Shown in pieces: positions 50,901-60,469 of a stretch of 64,000 bases of DNA (position 1 is the first letter of the stretch; each line of letters starts with the position of its first letter). The stretch is from NCBI RefSeq assembly GCF_018320785.1, contig NC_054884.1, positions 18,601,667 to 18,665,666 of the forward strand, in the 5' to 3' direction. The DNA comes from Cheilinus undulatus (lineage: Eukaryota; Chordata; Actinopteri; Labriformes; Labridae). A program made the translations under genes and the position numbers. The notes below the pieces were generated by a model, which saw nothing but the letters and a program-made list of their open reading frames with translations, was not told the origin of the DNA and searched no databases.

Positions 50901-53900
50901 CAGAACCCTGCTCAGCATGTTTAACTTGTTGATTCCAGCACGGTAACACTAAAACTTTTATAATATCAATTACAACTCAGCATCACATTTTGACACCTTA
51001 ATAATAGTGTAACAGGATCTAAGACTTATTTGCACTTGTTGCTGTTAGATGAGTCAGGCTTCAGTGTCAGTTTGATTGAAAGTATCATCATCATCAGACA
51101 TTCCAGTGTAGCTTGAGCCTTCATGGTGAAAATAATTAAACTTTGTCCTCCAGACAAGTTATCTGCTCTTTTCTAAAGCTAAAACATTTCAGTCTGATTG
51201 AGGTTATTAGTTCCTTCTAAACTGAAAAGATGTGCTAGCTAGTTTAGAGTCAGGTGTGGAAAAATGTGTATTGAGTGCAGGTCGTGCTGCTCCATGATCT
51301 ATCCTGCATGTATTTTTAACATCTGCCACTCTTTTTTTCATGCATGTGTTATGTAATTTTTTGACTGCCTGCCTACCCACCCATGCTGTTGATATGTTAT
51401 ATCTATACATAGTAATATCTAACATCTGGCCAGGGACTGCAGATGGAAACTAGCTTTATGGCTAACTGGCATATTTACTGAAATGTGGATTAATATGCAC
51501 TGTCCCTGTAAATTAATAAATAAATGAATAAATAAAAATAAGTGTGTTAATAACACACTTCATGGTCACTCATGGTGGTTATCGATCTGGAAATCCAACA
51601 TATGGTTATCACAGATTAATTATACGATGGACCATGATTTACCACATTCACAGCAGTTCTGATCAGAACTATTTCTGCCAAATGTGCATCTTTTTTGCAT
51701 TTGGAAAAATATTTAGTTTTCAAAGGTAAACATGGCCATGTAATTTTCTCTTTGCTCCATTTTCCTTCAAGAAAAAAGCACAAGGCTCATCAACTTACCA
51801 GGTCTTTGTTGACCTTGATTGGGTCTTGAAAGATCGTCCATACAACTGCTTCGCTGCAGTTGGGCGTAGTTAGAGAGCCCATGTAGCGATAGAACTTTGT
51901 GCGGTCTACATCACCAATCAGGTCATTGATGGAGATGTTGTGGGTAAAGGCAACTTCTGAGTCTGAAGAAAAAAATCAAAAACCTGAAAAGACTCAGTGA
52001 GTAGACAAAAGATCTACTTTGACAACAACACAGCCTCACCCATCTAATTCTCTAATGACTCTACACAGTATAATTTAGGATAAAGGATCATACAGACTTT
52101 TAGAAGCCTTAAAATTTTATTTCTCACGCTACTGTTACTGTTAATGTTTCAGGTGTGTGCATAGATGACAGGTCTTAACAAGGTGGCACCAAACATTTGT
52201 GCCTTATAAAATCATTGACAGTAGGTGTGACCCTTATTTTTCTGTTTTCGTTTGTGAAGTATCAGATGGCAACCCTGAGGCACTCTCAATGAACACAACC
52301 CATTTTATACCACTCTGAAAAAATACTCCAGATTTTCCTCGTCTCAATCACTGCAGCTCAGTTGTTCTCCAGAAACACAGGGAGTCAGAGTGAAACTTAA
52401 ACAGTCATCCACTGTACCTGTGTTGTTTGTCAGGTAGGATGTGAGTGAGCCCCATGGTCCTGTCATATCGCCGTCATCCGTTGCCTTTAGGGAGATAATA
52501 GGTACAAATGATTAATAAACAAATGAATCCTCCTATATTTCATGAATGTATTTTGCATCTGACCCAGTAAAAGCCAGGGTATGTTCCACGCTGTCTGTGC
52601 AGTCTGTTCTTGTAAATGCAATATCTTGTGAACACAGAAAATGTCCACACTGACTTTGTGATGAACTGGTTTGTTTTGAAGTTCAAAAGTCAGGGTTATG
52701 TGTCATGATTATAAAGTACATGTAAATGGGATCTCTCTAAAAACAGTTGAGGGATTTTTTTATTAACTTTAAGCAAATGTCCACACTGACACAAGCATGA
52801 CCTCATTACATTTTGAAAGTCAAAAGTCAAAATCATTTGGCTACTCAAGGTTACTCATGTCCGCCATCTCCTGGTGTAAAGTGGTAACAGTGCAGACCTC
52901 TGCCATTAGCCCGATCCCTCAATAGCAAAGAATCCTTAAAAATATTCCTGGATCTAGACGGTAATCCAGATCACTCCCAAAATCGAATCAATTCTTCTTT
53001 ATGCCATTTGTGACATTTCCTGAAAATTTCACCAAAATCCGTCCACAACTTTTTGAGTTATGTTGCTAACAAACAAACGAACAAACCCACCCGATCACAT
53101 AACCTCCTTGGCGGAGGTAATGACAAAATCACTCGTTAGTTTAGTTATCTCTTTAAAAGAGCTGATCAGCACTGAAGATGAAAAACATGCAGCCTACTTG
53201 TGGCATCATAAGAGCCAAATACAAATGCTTTCTAGGAAGATTTTTTTTTTCTGTCTTACTTACACTTAAGCGGACATTGATTTTGGCCCATTTTGATCTA
53301 AAATATTATAAATTATGCGGTGCAACCGTGCCTTTCTGTAGCACTTTATAGCCTTTAAACTTATTTCAAATTCAGTCAGGAATGCTTTTATCATACATTT
53401 GATCATTTAATTGCAAAATGGATTTACACTTATACTTCGTAGAGATGGCTCTGCTTAAAAGATGCTTCCTGGGTAAATCAAGCAGGATGCCTTGACTTTC
53501 CAAGGAGCACATGGCTAGAAACCCCCATATGGATGGATACATTAATAAAGCGTACTGACTACAATAAAAATTTGTTCAAATGCAGGCTTTATGCTATAAA
53601 GACGGGGGCTGGGGTGGAGGAGGTTTGCAAGCAGCAGCAGTGTGGTGGATCAGCATTAATGCAAGCAGGGATTAGTGAGATGTAAGTCATATTTAAATAC
53701 AATGCTGTGTTGAGAGAAGGAGCTGTGATTGGGAGCAATAGGTGAGAATTAGGATCGGTTGGCTGTCAGCTGATGACGGCTGGGCATATGACTACCGTGT
53801 CCTGCATGAACTAACACTGAGCATCATTCAATCAAAGGCTGGAAATTATGAGATGCTTCTGTAATATTATACTTTTTAGTTTTGGACGTACATCAATGAA

Positions 53901-56900
53901 AAATGCGAGGACAGCGATACCCTCTGGATTCTTCGCTGGCTCCGACAAATCCTTCTTTAGATTGACTACGTGCATCTGTAAGAGATACATACAGGTAGGA
54001 GACAAGTCAAGATAACAAAAGGAGCACACTTCATAAAGAAAAGTAGCACATTGCACAAGAGTCAACAATGCTTTACCTCCATTGGATATCTGTGCTTATC
54101 AATGGTGTGCTCTGAGCCTGGATGATGTTCTGTCTTGCCCCAGTGGAAGTGAAACTGAAGCGTAGAGTATGTTCCATTAAGTCCCCCTCCACTCACTTCC
54201 ACTTCATTCTCCTTCAAAGTCAATTTCACTTTTTGCATAAAAAAGAAAGTGTGAAAGTGGTGCCACTTGCATACCTCTGTCACAACTAGAGAAACAACCT
54301 CTTGGAACATGTAGGAAGAGGAAGATGAAAAATAGAGAGGACTGTACCTGTGTGGTTATTGTTTTTGAGTGATTTGATGACATTCTGTGAGGAGAAGTTG
54401 GTGAAGGTGAAGTTATGCAGGTTTTTGTCAGTTTTAACATGGCTAGGGTTTATATCAATGGGAGACTGCCTATTTCCTCCACAGACAGATCCAGGGATGT
54501 CTTTCCAGTGAGTCGGGGTGTGCTCTGTGAAAGGAAGAGATGCACTTAATACAGAAAACTAATACTGACGGATGGTGGTTTACTTCCAGTCAACTTTACG
54601 TCTTTACTCACCACAGCCAGTGTAGCACCAATCACTCCCAGCAGCTGAAAGAAAAACAGTCAATTCAAATAAATAAATGTCAGATGTGACTTTATAAAAT
54701 ATTCCCCTATAAGGGAAAAACTGACTGCTACTTTTTGTTAATCTGCTGATTCTGTGCGGTTACTTAATCTCATCAGGAAAAGGCATCATTGTCTTTATTT
54801 AGACTTCAGGGTGATCCCTCATTTACAATGACATCAGCAGATAAAAACAACAAATGTAAGATAAATGAACATAAGACATAAAGTTATCAGTTAAAAACAG
54901 ACATGACACAATCTGAGCATTTGCTTATCAAGTGGTAACTAATGCTAGGTGTGGACGCACCTCAATGCAAAATGAAGACGCATCTTATGTTGTCACTGGA
55001 GCTGTAATGCTAATGCATGGTATGCTAACGCATGGTATGAATGTACACATTGAGTGCAGTCAGCCTGAAGTCTGAATGCCCAAAACTCATTTATGGTCAA
55101 TAAATGTAAATTAGGACCTGAGTGAGCTTGACTAAAACTACATGTTATATAATGTCAGACACTTAGCTGGAATGAAGCTAGTATTGTCAGGTATTTTTGA
55201 CTAATGTTAGCTATAGCGGCTAGCTAGTTAGCAAGCATTCCAAACTGTTTTCATATACAGCTTAAGATTTGTTTCAGGCTTTTGTTATTTTAATTTTGAT
55301 CTGTAAATGTATTTTTAGATTAGCATACACTATATGGACAAAAGTATTTGGCCGCCTGCCCATTACACCAACAGGGACTGAAATAACATTGTATTCACAT
55401 AAATGTACTTTAATATGGAGTCGTCCCCCCTTATCCAGCTATAACAGCCTCCACTCTTCTTAGAAGTTTCCCTTATGATTTTCGGGTGTTTCTGTGGGAA
55501 TTTAAAATCATCTAACCGTGTCTCAATAGTCCTTGTTTTGTGCACTGGGGCACAATCATGTTGGAATAGAAAAGGGCCTTCCCTAAACTGTTGCCACAAG
55601 GTTGGAAGAATAGGATTGGCCAAAATGTCTCACTGGGGATAAGGGGACTAGCCCAATCCCTGAAAAAGAGCCCCATACTATTATCCCTCCTCCACCAAAC
55701 TTTACAGTTGGTACAATTGCACTCGGGTGGGTAATTGTTTCCCAGTATCCGCCACGTCCAGACTCGCCCATCTGACTGCCAAACGGAGTAGCCTGATGCC
55801 TCACTCCACTGCCAGTGTGCCATACACAGCTCCACCTGACCCTCTGCATTGGACTTGGTGATGAGGCTTGCATGCAGCTGCCATGGAAACCCATTCATGA
55901 AGCTCCTGCTGCACAGTTTATGTGCTCACATTAATGCCAGTGGATGTTCAGAAATCTTTAGCTATGGTATCAGCAGAGCGTTGGCAACTTTTACGCATCA
56001 TGCGTCTTAGCAGTCATTGACCCTGCTTTTACGTGGTCTTCCACTTCGTGGCTGAATTGCTGTTGTTCCTAAATGTTTCCAATTTCTTGTATCACTTATA
56101 ATTGACTGGGATATCCACCACGGATGACATTTCACAACCCATCTTATTGCAAAGTTGGCAGTCACTGAGCTCTTCAGAAAGACATATTTAAAAATGTTTG
56201 CAAATGTAGACTGCATAGCTAGGTGCTTGATTTTATACACCTGTGGTACTAGGTCTGATTGAAACACCTGAATTCAATTGCCAAATATTCTTATCATATT
56301 GTGTATTTCTGGTTGATGCTATAGTTAATTTAAGAGGAAATGTTTCTATCGTTCCCTTTATGGTAGGGGAAATACATTGTCCTGCTCGAATTAAAAGTGA
56401 TAAGAGTTCAAAACAGTCATGCTTCGATACAACTTTACTGACTTAAAGTAAAACCACCTCAATAATGGCTGCATTTCTGATGTTTTAAAAGGCTTTAGAG
56501 GGGACTTTGATAGAGCTGGTGATTCAACAGCAGTCAAAACAAACTCCAAAAATAAGGCAACCTGGCAAGCCAGATCCCCACCACTCCCTTTACAATATTT
56601 ACTTTACTATCATTGTAGTAAGTGGTGGTTGTGACAATAATAGTATTTGTAACAGTAACACTGCTTTGAATTTGTGTACTTACATTTTGATTATTATTTA
56701 TTCATTTCTTTATTATTCTTCATAATTTTTTCCCCTTTCCTCTTGTATGCTTGCATTAATTTACTGTCTGATCCCTGTTTTTTCTCTGATGGAGCACTTA
56801 TTCACGCATACATCAATGTCATTATCCTCTACCGTGACAAGCTGTTTGTTTAGTTATCTGTCATTTTGTCTCTCTCTTGTTGTTGTCTCTCTGTTAGTTT

Positions 56901-59900
56901 TTGTGTTTTTCATTTCAATAAAAGTTGTCATTAAAGGCTTTTATTTGAGCAGCTGCTGTCTGAGGAGAATAAATGGGAGCTCTCTATGACAATTAAAAAA
57001 CACAGACAGTGTACTATAATAACATGTCTACAGCAAACAAAACTATCCATTTATTTTGCCCACACTTACTTTTCAGATGTAAATACGCTACAAAGTATTT
57101 TTTAAGTATTTTTCTCAACATGAAATAGAATTTTATTTCTCTAGGTTACCTTTAATAGCAAACAAAGCCATTGGTAGGAAGATTTAAATTTCTTCTTAGT
57201 TTTAATGCACGTAATACTGGCTCCAGCTCAACATCCCACATGTGGTTTACAGAGGGATGACCAAAGGTCTCACTGTCACTTGTAAGAAGCTGATAGGTTA
57301 GCTTTTATCAGTGGACAAAAAAAACGGCAATTCCCTGAGGCTTTGCGCTCCAGCTGATCACAAGATATAATCATCACAGGTGTGCATCATTTATGAGGTA
57401 TACAGTAGATCTGAGACATGTTGTTGAATGTAAGTAAGGGACCAAGAGTGAATAAAATAACATCACAGGTTTTAATAGCCCTAAAATGTCTTTAAATCAA
57501 GCAAATTCTAATTAGAAAAAATATCTGCACATATTAAAATCGTGAATTGGTGGATTGACTCTTATCAGAGCATCAAAATAATAATTATATTTATTTGTAG
57601 TAACATATAGCCTCTTTAATAATGTAAACCCCTTTTCTCAAACAGAATTACCTTTTTATTGGTGATGTTAGCCATGTGGATGGAAACACTGAACTAAACA
57701 ATGCAATGTCAGACTACATAGTTTGGCCATGGGTTAAAGTGTTAAAAAATTAGCAAAAAAAAAGGGGGGAATCAAACAGCTAAATGGATGTAAAGTGGCA
57801 ACAATGGGCAAAATGGTAAGAAAGGGTAGAGGGGCAAAAAAAAGGTATACATGAGCGAAAAATGGCCCAAAAAAATTGGTTAAAAATTGGAAAGAAAGGG
57901 GGAAAAGTGCAAAAATGGATGAAAAGGGGCAATAATAAGCAAATAGTGGCATTAATAAGTGGCAAAAAAGTTGCAAAGTGGGTTAAAAGTGGCAAGAAAG
58001 TGCAAAAATGGGTTAGAAGTGGAAGACAGAAGTGGCAAAAAATGGGCAAAAGTAGCATACGTTTGATAGTGACAAAAAGAGATAGAAACAGCAATAAAAA
58101 AGGGGGTAAAAATGGGCAAAATATGCTTAGAGTGGCCAAAAAGTGGCAAAAGACTTGATTGGAAAAAAGTTGGTTAAAAGTGGAAAGTAGGGGCGCAGGT
58201 GGCAGAATGGATAAGGCGCGCGCCCCATGTACACGGGCAGCCCGGGCTCGAATCCGGCCCGAGGCCTGCCACCGCACCCCCACCCCCAACCCCATCCACC
58301 ACCCCCCCCCACCAAAGAAAGGCACAAAAATGCCCAAAAATAACCCTTTAAAAAAAAAAAGTGGAAAGTAAGAGAAGAAATTGGCAAAAAGAGAAAATTA
58401 AAGCAAAAAGTGCCTAGCACCAGTGCTACTGTTTTCTTCAGTTATTTATGTGTCAAAGCTGGCTGGAGAACATTTTGGTGGGAATGGTGGCCATCTTTAA
58501 ATTACACTGATAGGGTGCGTTCGAAAAGTCCAAAAAATTACCTCCTAAGTCCTTTCCTATTCACTCTTCCTTAACCCCGATGAGAAACGTCACAGGGTTA
58601 AGGAAAGGTGTGAGTTAGAGGATAGGAAAGGACAACTGTGGTGAGTAAGGAATCCGACTGCACTTTCTCTAGGCGGATGTTACGGACGTGAAGTGTGTTT
58701 TTGCCTAATTGTGATAATAAATATAATATTCACAATATAGCAACATGCCGACTTTATCGCTTTAGTTGGTTGTGATTTACAAACTTAAAACGTTTACTTT
58801 AATATTTCAAAATAGCAAGACAAATACAGTTTAAAATACTGGCTGATCGGTTTACTATTTCAATAAAATAGAAATGAGAAGAAATGAAATTGTGATCATA
58901 AGTTCAATGACAAAGTTTTTATGTCTAATATTTCTCTGTTCATCCCTACTGCCTTCCATTTATCACGTGTATTATACGTTTGACTGAATTTTACGGTTTA
59001 AATCGGGGTTAGTAAAGTTATTCTAGTTATTCAAGTTATTCACTTGTTCTGATGAGCGGTCAACAGGTGCGTCACTTTAAATGAAGTTTACGCAAAGCAT
59101 TGTGGGTCGTCTTTTCATCTCTCCTTTGGTAAAGGATGGTCCAGTGTTTCCTAGGCTAAAGGAGATAATAAAGGAAAAGATGAAGCTCCTTTCCTTAACA
59201 TTTGGAGAATTCGAACAGTCCTTATCATGGCCGACACTTAAACACTTCCGGGTCGTTTCACTCAGTTAGGAACCTTCCTAAGCAAAATGGACTTTTCGAA
59301 CGCACCCATAGTTTGTGTGCTTTTGTGACAGGATAGACAAAGTATCCATGAATGAGTCTGACAAGTATAAGTTAAGCAAATCAAGCATAATGGTGCAGGG
59401 AACCCAAAATGTAATGTCCACATATGAGGACGCACAGTTGGAGGTTAAGTTACACCTGACCTAGAGAAGTGTTAAAAGATTTAGACAGGTTGAGATTGAG
59501 TTTTGATGCTCTTCTAAGAGGTGATGGGCGAGCACTGCTGGGTATTTTTAATTTTTACATTTCAGATCTGGATATGTTCTGTAGTTCTCTGGTTTTGTCA
59601 CCAGAAGAAAAAGATATTGGTTTCACTTGTTTGCTTTAGGCTTAATTGGAAATGGCCTCATGTGAAACATTCCCTGGGGCATCAAAACCAATAAAACCAT
59701 CCCTCCCAAGAACAACAGCAATGTAATGGTTTTCTCTCAAACTTAAAACCCCCTTTCATAATTTAGTAATAGTCCCAGGACCAAAAAGGCTGAATTAGCT
59801 ACTATTTTAATTTAAAGAGTTTGGAGAAGATGAGCAACTTTTTTGAATGTTCTTTCTGCTTATCACAGGAACTTTTTAATGGAAAAGCCTCCAGACTGGA

Positions 59901-60218
59901 ATATACTGAATTGCAATAAAAGTTGCACCATATCAGGCTAAGTCAGTCACAAAATGCTGCAGTACAGAGTAGGATTTAAATTTCCTTTTTTTGCATAACC
60001 CAAACATGAAGTTGGAAACATCTTAAGCCACTGTACCATTCTTTTGTATCAGTTTCATGAAAAATGCTTTAGATTTATCAAAGACAAGACAAGTGTCCGT
60101 AGGAAAGAAGAGCTCCGCTGAATGAGGATTTCTATTTATTTTGTTTTTATTTAATTTACTTACCATAATTGACCACAGTTCCCAAAGCCAGGCACGTCAG
60201 GAAAGAGGAAAGATGCAT
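32814..60218 (-). CDS. Tandem (double-domain) GPI-anchored carbonic anhydrase
   Basis: Sixteen coding exons join in one frame (1755 nt, 584 residues): 60218-60164, 54644-54612, 54524-54348, 54228-54077, 53975-53892, 52484-52418, 51962-51799, 44639-44534, 44451-44422, 44338-44162, 42331-42177, 42067-41978, 35212-35165, 35077-34996, 34914-34751 and 32984-32814. All borders are GT-AG. Residues 1-18 form the signal peptide, about 24-265 CA domain 1, about 281-550 CA domain 2, and the rest the GPI tail. Both domains keep the zinc His (H115/H117/H141 and H375/H377/H402), the His64 proton shuttle (H87 and H347), Thr199 (T221 and T505) and the four CA IV cysteines. Both should therefore be catalytic outside the cell. 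Alternatively these could be two genes, but no separate signal-peptide exon for domain 2 or GPI exon for domain 1 was found. RNA evidence would settle it. Confidence 0.83.
34751..44451 (-). CDS. Tandem CA gene: second carbonic anhydrase domain
   Basis: Exons 44451-44422, 44338-44162, 42331-42177, 42067-41978, 35212-35165, 35077-34996 and 34914-34751 encode it. Landmarks are [26 protein letters not shown] (His64 position), [37 protein letters not shown] and AVVWTVF. Unlike domain 1 it has an extra short exon pair (35212-35165 and 35077-34996) coding a Ser/Thr-rich insert. Confidence 0.93.
35455..36446 (+). mobile_element. Tc1-like remnant in tandem CA intron
   Basis: The plus strand encodes decayed transposase ([16 protein letters not shown] near 36165-36215, then LEAVI near 36340). 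It ends TTTTGTCCATATAGTGTA. The left terminal repeat is not recognisable. Confidence 0.75.
37543..37793 (-). repeat. Dispersed repeat ending CTTGGCGGAGGTAAT
   Basis: About 250 bp, matching 39660-39920 (opposite orientation) and 52891-53121. Shared blocks are GCGCAGACCTCC, CCTGAAAATTTCATCAAAAT and CTTTTTGAGTTATGTTGC. Confidence 0.75.
39099..40419. mobile_element. hAT-like element with 8-bp target duplication and nested repeat
   Basis: The element is bounded by TTTTAAAG at 39091-39098 and again at 40420-40427, the 8-bp duplication typical of hAT insertions. The ends CAGCAGTATTCAAAC and GGGTTGAGTATCACTG are imperfect inverted repeats. A copy of the CTTGGCGGAGG repeat sits inside at 39660-39920. 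No intact transposase. Confidence 0.7.
39660..39920 (+). repeat. Dispersed repeat nested in the hAT-like element
   Basis: It starts CCACCAAGGAGGTTATGTGA and ends GGAGGTCTGCGCTCTC, the reverse orientation of the copy at 37543-37793. Being nested, it inserted later than its host. Confidence 0.75.
40710..41705 (-). mobile_element. Tc1-like remnant in tandem CA intron
   Basis: It starts CACTACATAGACAAAAGTAT and ends TACTTTTGTCCATGAAGTAT, inverted repeats 996 bp apart. A transposase piece on the minus strand ([20 protein letters not shown]) lies at 40745-40939, but the remaining frame is broken. Confidence 0.75.
42510..43865 (-). mobile_element. Rearranged Tc1/mariner-class remnant
   Basis: It shares blocks with 9037-10350: AGCAGCAACACATCTCAAAA, TTCATGAAATGGTAA and, reversed, the GAGCAGCTAGAATCCTACAT region. 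It has been rearranged or partly deleted. It lies between coding exons of the tandem CA gene. Confidence 0.5.
44534..44639 (-). CDS. Tandem CA gene: linker exon, a converted C-terminal exon
   Basis: The exon opens [19 protein letters not shown], homologous to [19 protein letters not shown] in the last exon (32984-32814). Instead of running into a GPI signal it reaches CCTTCAA|gtgagt, a strong donor. An 82-bp intron and the acceptor ttttag lead to domain 2, with the split codon AGT giving Ser. If the donor is not used, translation stops two codons later (SSE then TGA), which would leave a one-domain protein without an anchor. Confidence 0.8.
45879..46015. mobile_element. hAT-type MITE fragment
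   Basis: The start resembles CAGAGGGGGAACATAACTAA followed by TTACATTTACTCC, a typical fish MITE end. Only one end is clear. Confidence 0.5.
46130..46258 (+). mobile_element. L2-like LINE 3' tail
   Basis: The text GATCGACTGGCAACCAGTCC, then CAGCTGGGATAGTCTCCAGC and a (GGAT)n end, is the hallmark 3' tail of fish L2-type elements. Confidence 0.75.
46270..47130 (-). mobile_element. L2-like LINE reverse-transcriptase end
   Basis: Minus-strand frames encode [25 protein letters not shown] and [20 protein letters not shown], conserved pieces of the C-terminal part of fish L2/Rex-type ORF2. They sit in different frames, so the copy is broken. It is 5'-truncated in the usual LINE way. Confidence 0.75.
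47140..49250. other. Intron sequence with no recognised feature
   Basis: Part of the 7.2-kb intron between domain 1 and the linker exon. It is A/T-rich with homopolymer runs near 47438. I see no exon with proper phase that could give domain 2 its own signal peptide. Confidence 0.5.
49255..49430 (+). mobile_element. tRNA-derived SINE
   Basis: An A-box-like TCAGATGGTAGAGAAGG and a B-box GGGATTGATTCCC are followed by CTTCCCCGACTCCCTCTCCT and an A-rich end. The body resembles 29955-30122 on the other strand. Confidence 0.6.
49768..50298. mobile_element. Tc1/mariner MITE with near-perfect ends and TA duplication
   Basis: CAGTGCTAAACAAATTTATT at the left is mirrored by AATAAATTTGTTAAGCACTG at the right, continuing as AGACCAC / GTGGTCT. 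TA flanks both sides. It is 531 bp with no transposase. Confidence 0.85.
51799..54644 (-). CDS. Tandem CA gene: first carbonic anhydrase domain
   Basis: Exons 54644-54612, 54524-54348, 54228-54077, 53975-53892, 52484-52418 and 51962-51799 encode it. Landmarks are [17 protein letters not shown] (His64 position), [24 protein letters not shown] (His119), [18 protein letters not shown] and AVVWTIF. Exon phases match those of domain 2 and of the single-domain gene. Confidence 0.93.
52891..53121 (-). repeat. Dispersed repeat ending CTTGGCGGAGGTAAT
   Basis: Third copy of the family at 37543-37793 and 39660-39920, in the intron after exon 53975-53892. Confidence 0.75.
55328..56304 (-). mobile_element. 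Tc1-like remnant in tandem CA intron 2
   Basis: It starts CACTATATGGACAAAAGTAT. Minus-strand transposase pieces ([30 protein letters not shown]) lie in several frames. The right end is eroded (CAAATATTCTTATCATATTG). Confidence 0.75.
57735..58180 (+). repeat. 'gtggcaaaa' repeat cluster
   Basis: Same family as 23035-23430, continuing after a SINE insert at 58360-58405. It lies in the first long intron of the tandem CA gene. Confidence 0.75.
58190..58359 (+). mobile_element. tRNA-derived SINE with 11-bp target duplication
   Basis: The A-box TGGCAGAATGG is at 58200-58210 and the B-box GGCTCGAATCC at 58245-58255, followed by a C-rich body and an A tail. AGTGGAAAGTA flanks it at 58179-58189 and 58360-58370, so it retroposed into the 'gtggcaaaa' repeat. 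Confidence 0.85.
58513..59307. mobile_element. Non-autonomous DNA transposon with perfect 20-bp ends
   Basis: GGGTGCGTTCGAAAAGTCCA at the left is an exact reverse complement of the right end TGGACTTTTCGAACGCACCC. ATA flanks both sides, suggesting a 3-bp duplication. It is 795 bp with no recognisable transposase. Confidence 0.88.
60164..60218 (-). CDS. Tandem CA gene: start codon and signal-peptide exon
   Basis: ATG at 60218-60216 follows ctccccttaaag, a splice acceptor, exactly as in the neighbouring CA gene. It encodes [18 protein letters not shown], a short hydrophobic signal, and ends in phase 1 before gtaagt. The next exon adds WCYTGC, the first disulfide of CA IV enzymes. Confidence 0.8.
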
Positions 60219-60410
60219 CTTTAAGGGGAGAAAAGAGACCTTTTATCAATCTAATTGGACATTTTACTGCTTTTTCAGTGCCATATTTACAATGAAGCCC
60301 TCCATTCAAAGAGAAAAAGATGTGTAATTGCTAAAACCTTATTGTATGCTCTAAGTAAGTCACAAAATCAATGGTAATTTTTGGCTTTGCTGCAGCCTCA
60401 AATCATCTCA

Positions 60411-60430
60411 CCTTACTTCCAAACCTCAGG
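60411..60430 (-). other. Inferred noncoding first exon of the tandem CA gene
   Basis: Just downstream of the TATA box on the minus strand, GGAAGTAAG|gtgaga (or GGAA|gtaagg) offers a donor that can pair with the acceptor at 60219. The exact ends are inferred. Confidence 0.45.
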
Positions 60431-60457
60431 TCCTCGACGCTTTGAAATAAAGTGAGG

Positions 60458-60464
60458 TTTATAT
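60458..60464 (-). promoter_or_regulatory. TATA box for the tandem CA gene
   Basis: ATATAAA on the minus strand lies about 240 bp upstream of the start codon and about 30 bp before the inferred first exon. Confidence 0.55.
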
Positions 60465-60469
60465 GGAGT

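Noticed and set aside
55512..55898. A 128-codon minus-strand open frame.
   Set aside because: It is a frame-shifted piece of a Tc1-like transposase within 55328-56304, not a host gene.
58190..58262. Possible tRNA gene, since A- and B-boxes are present.
   Set aside because: The arms do not pair into a cloverleaf, an A tail follows and an 11-bp duplication flanks it, so it is a SINE.
57780..58337. A 185-codon open frame on the minus strand.
   Set aside because: It comes from the 'gtggcaaaa' repeat, whose reverse strand has few stop codons. The product is low-complexity Phe/Leu/Pro/His, and part of it overlaps a SINE.
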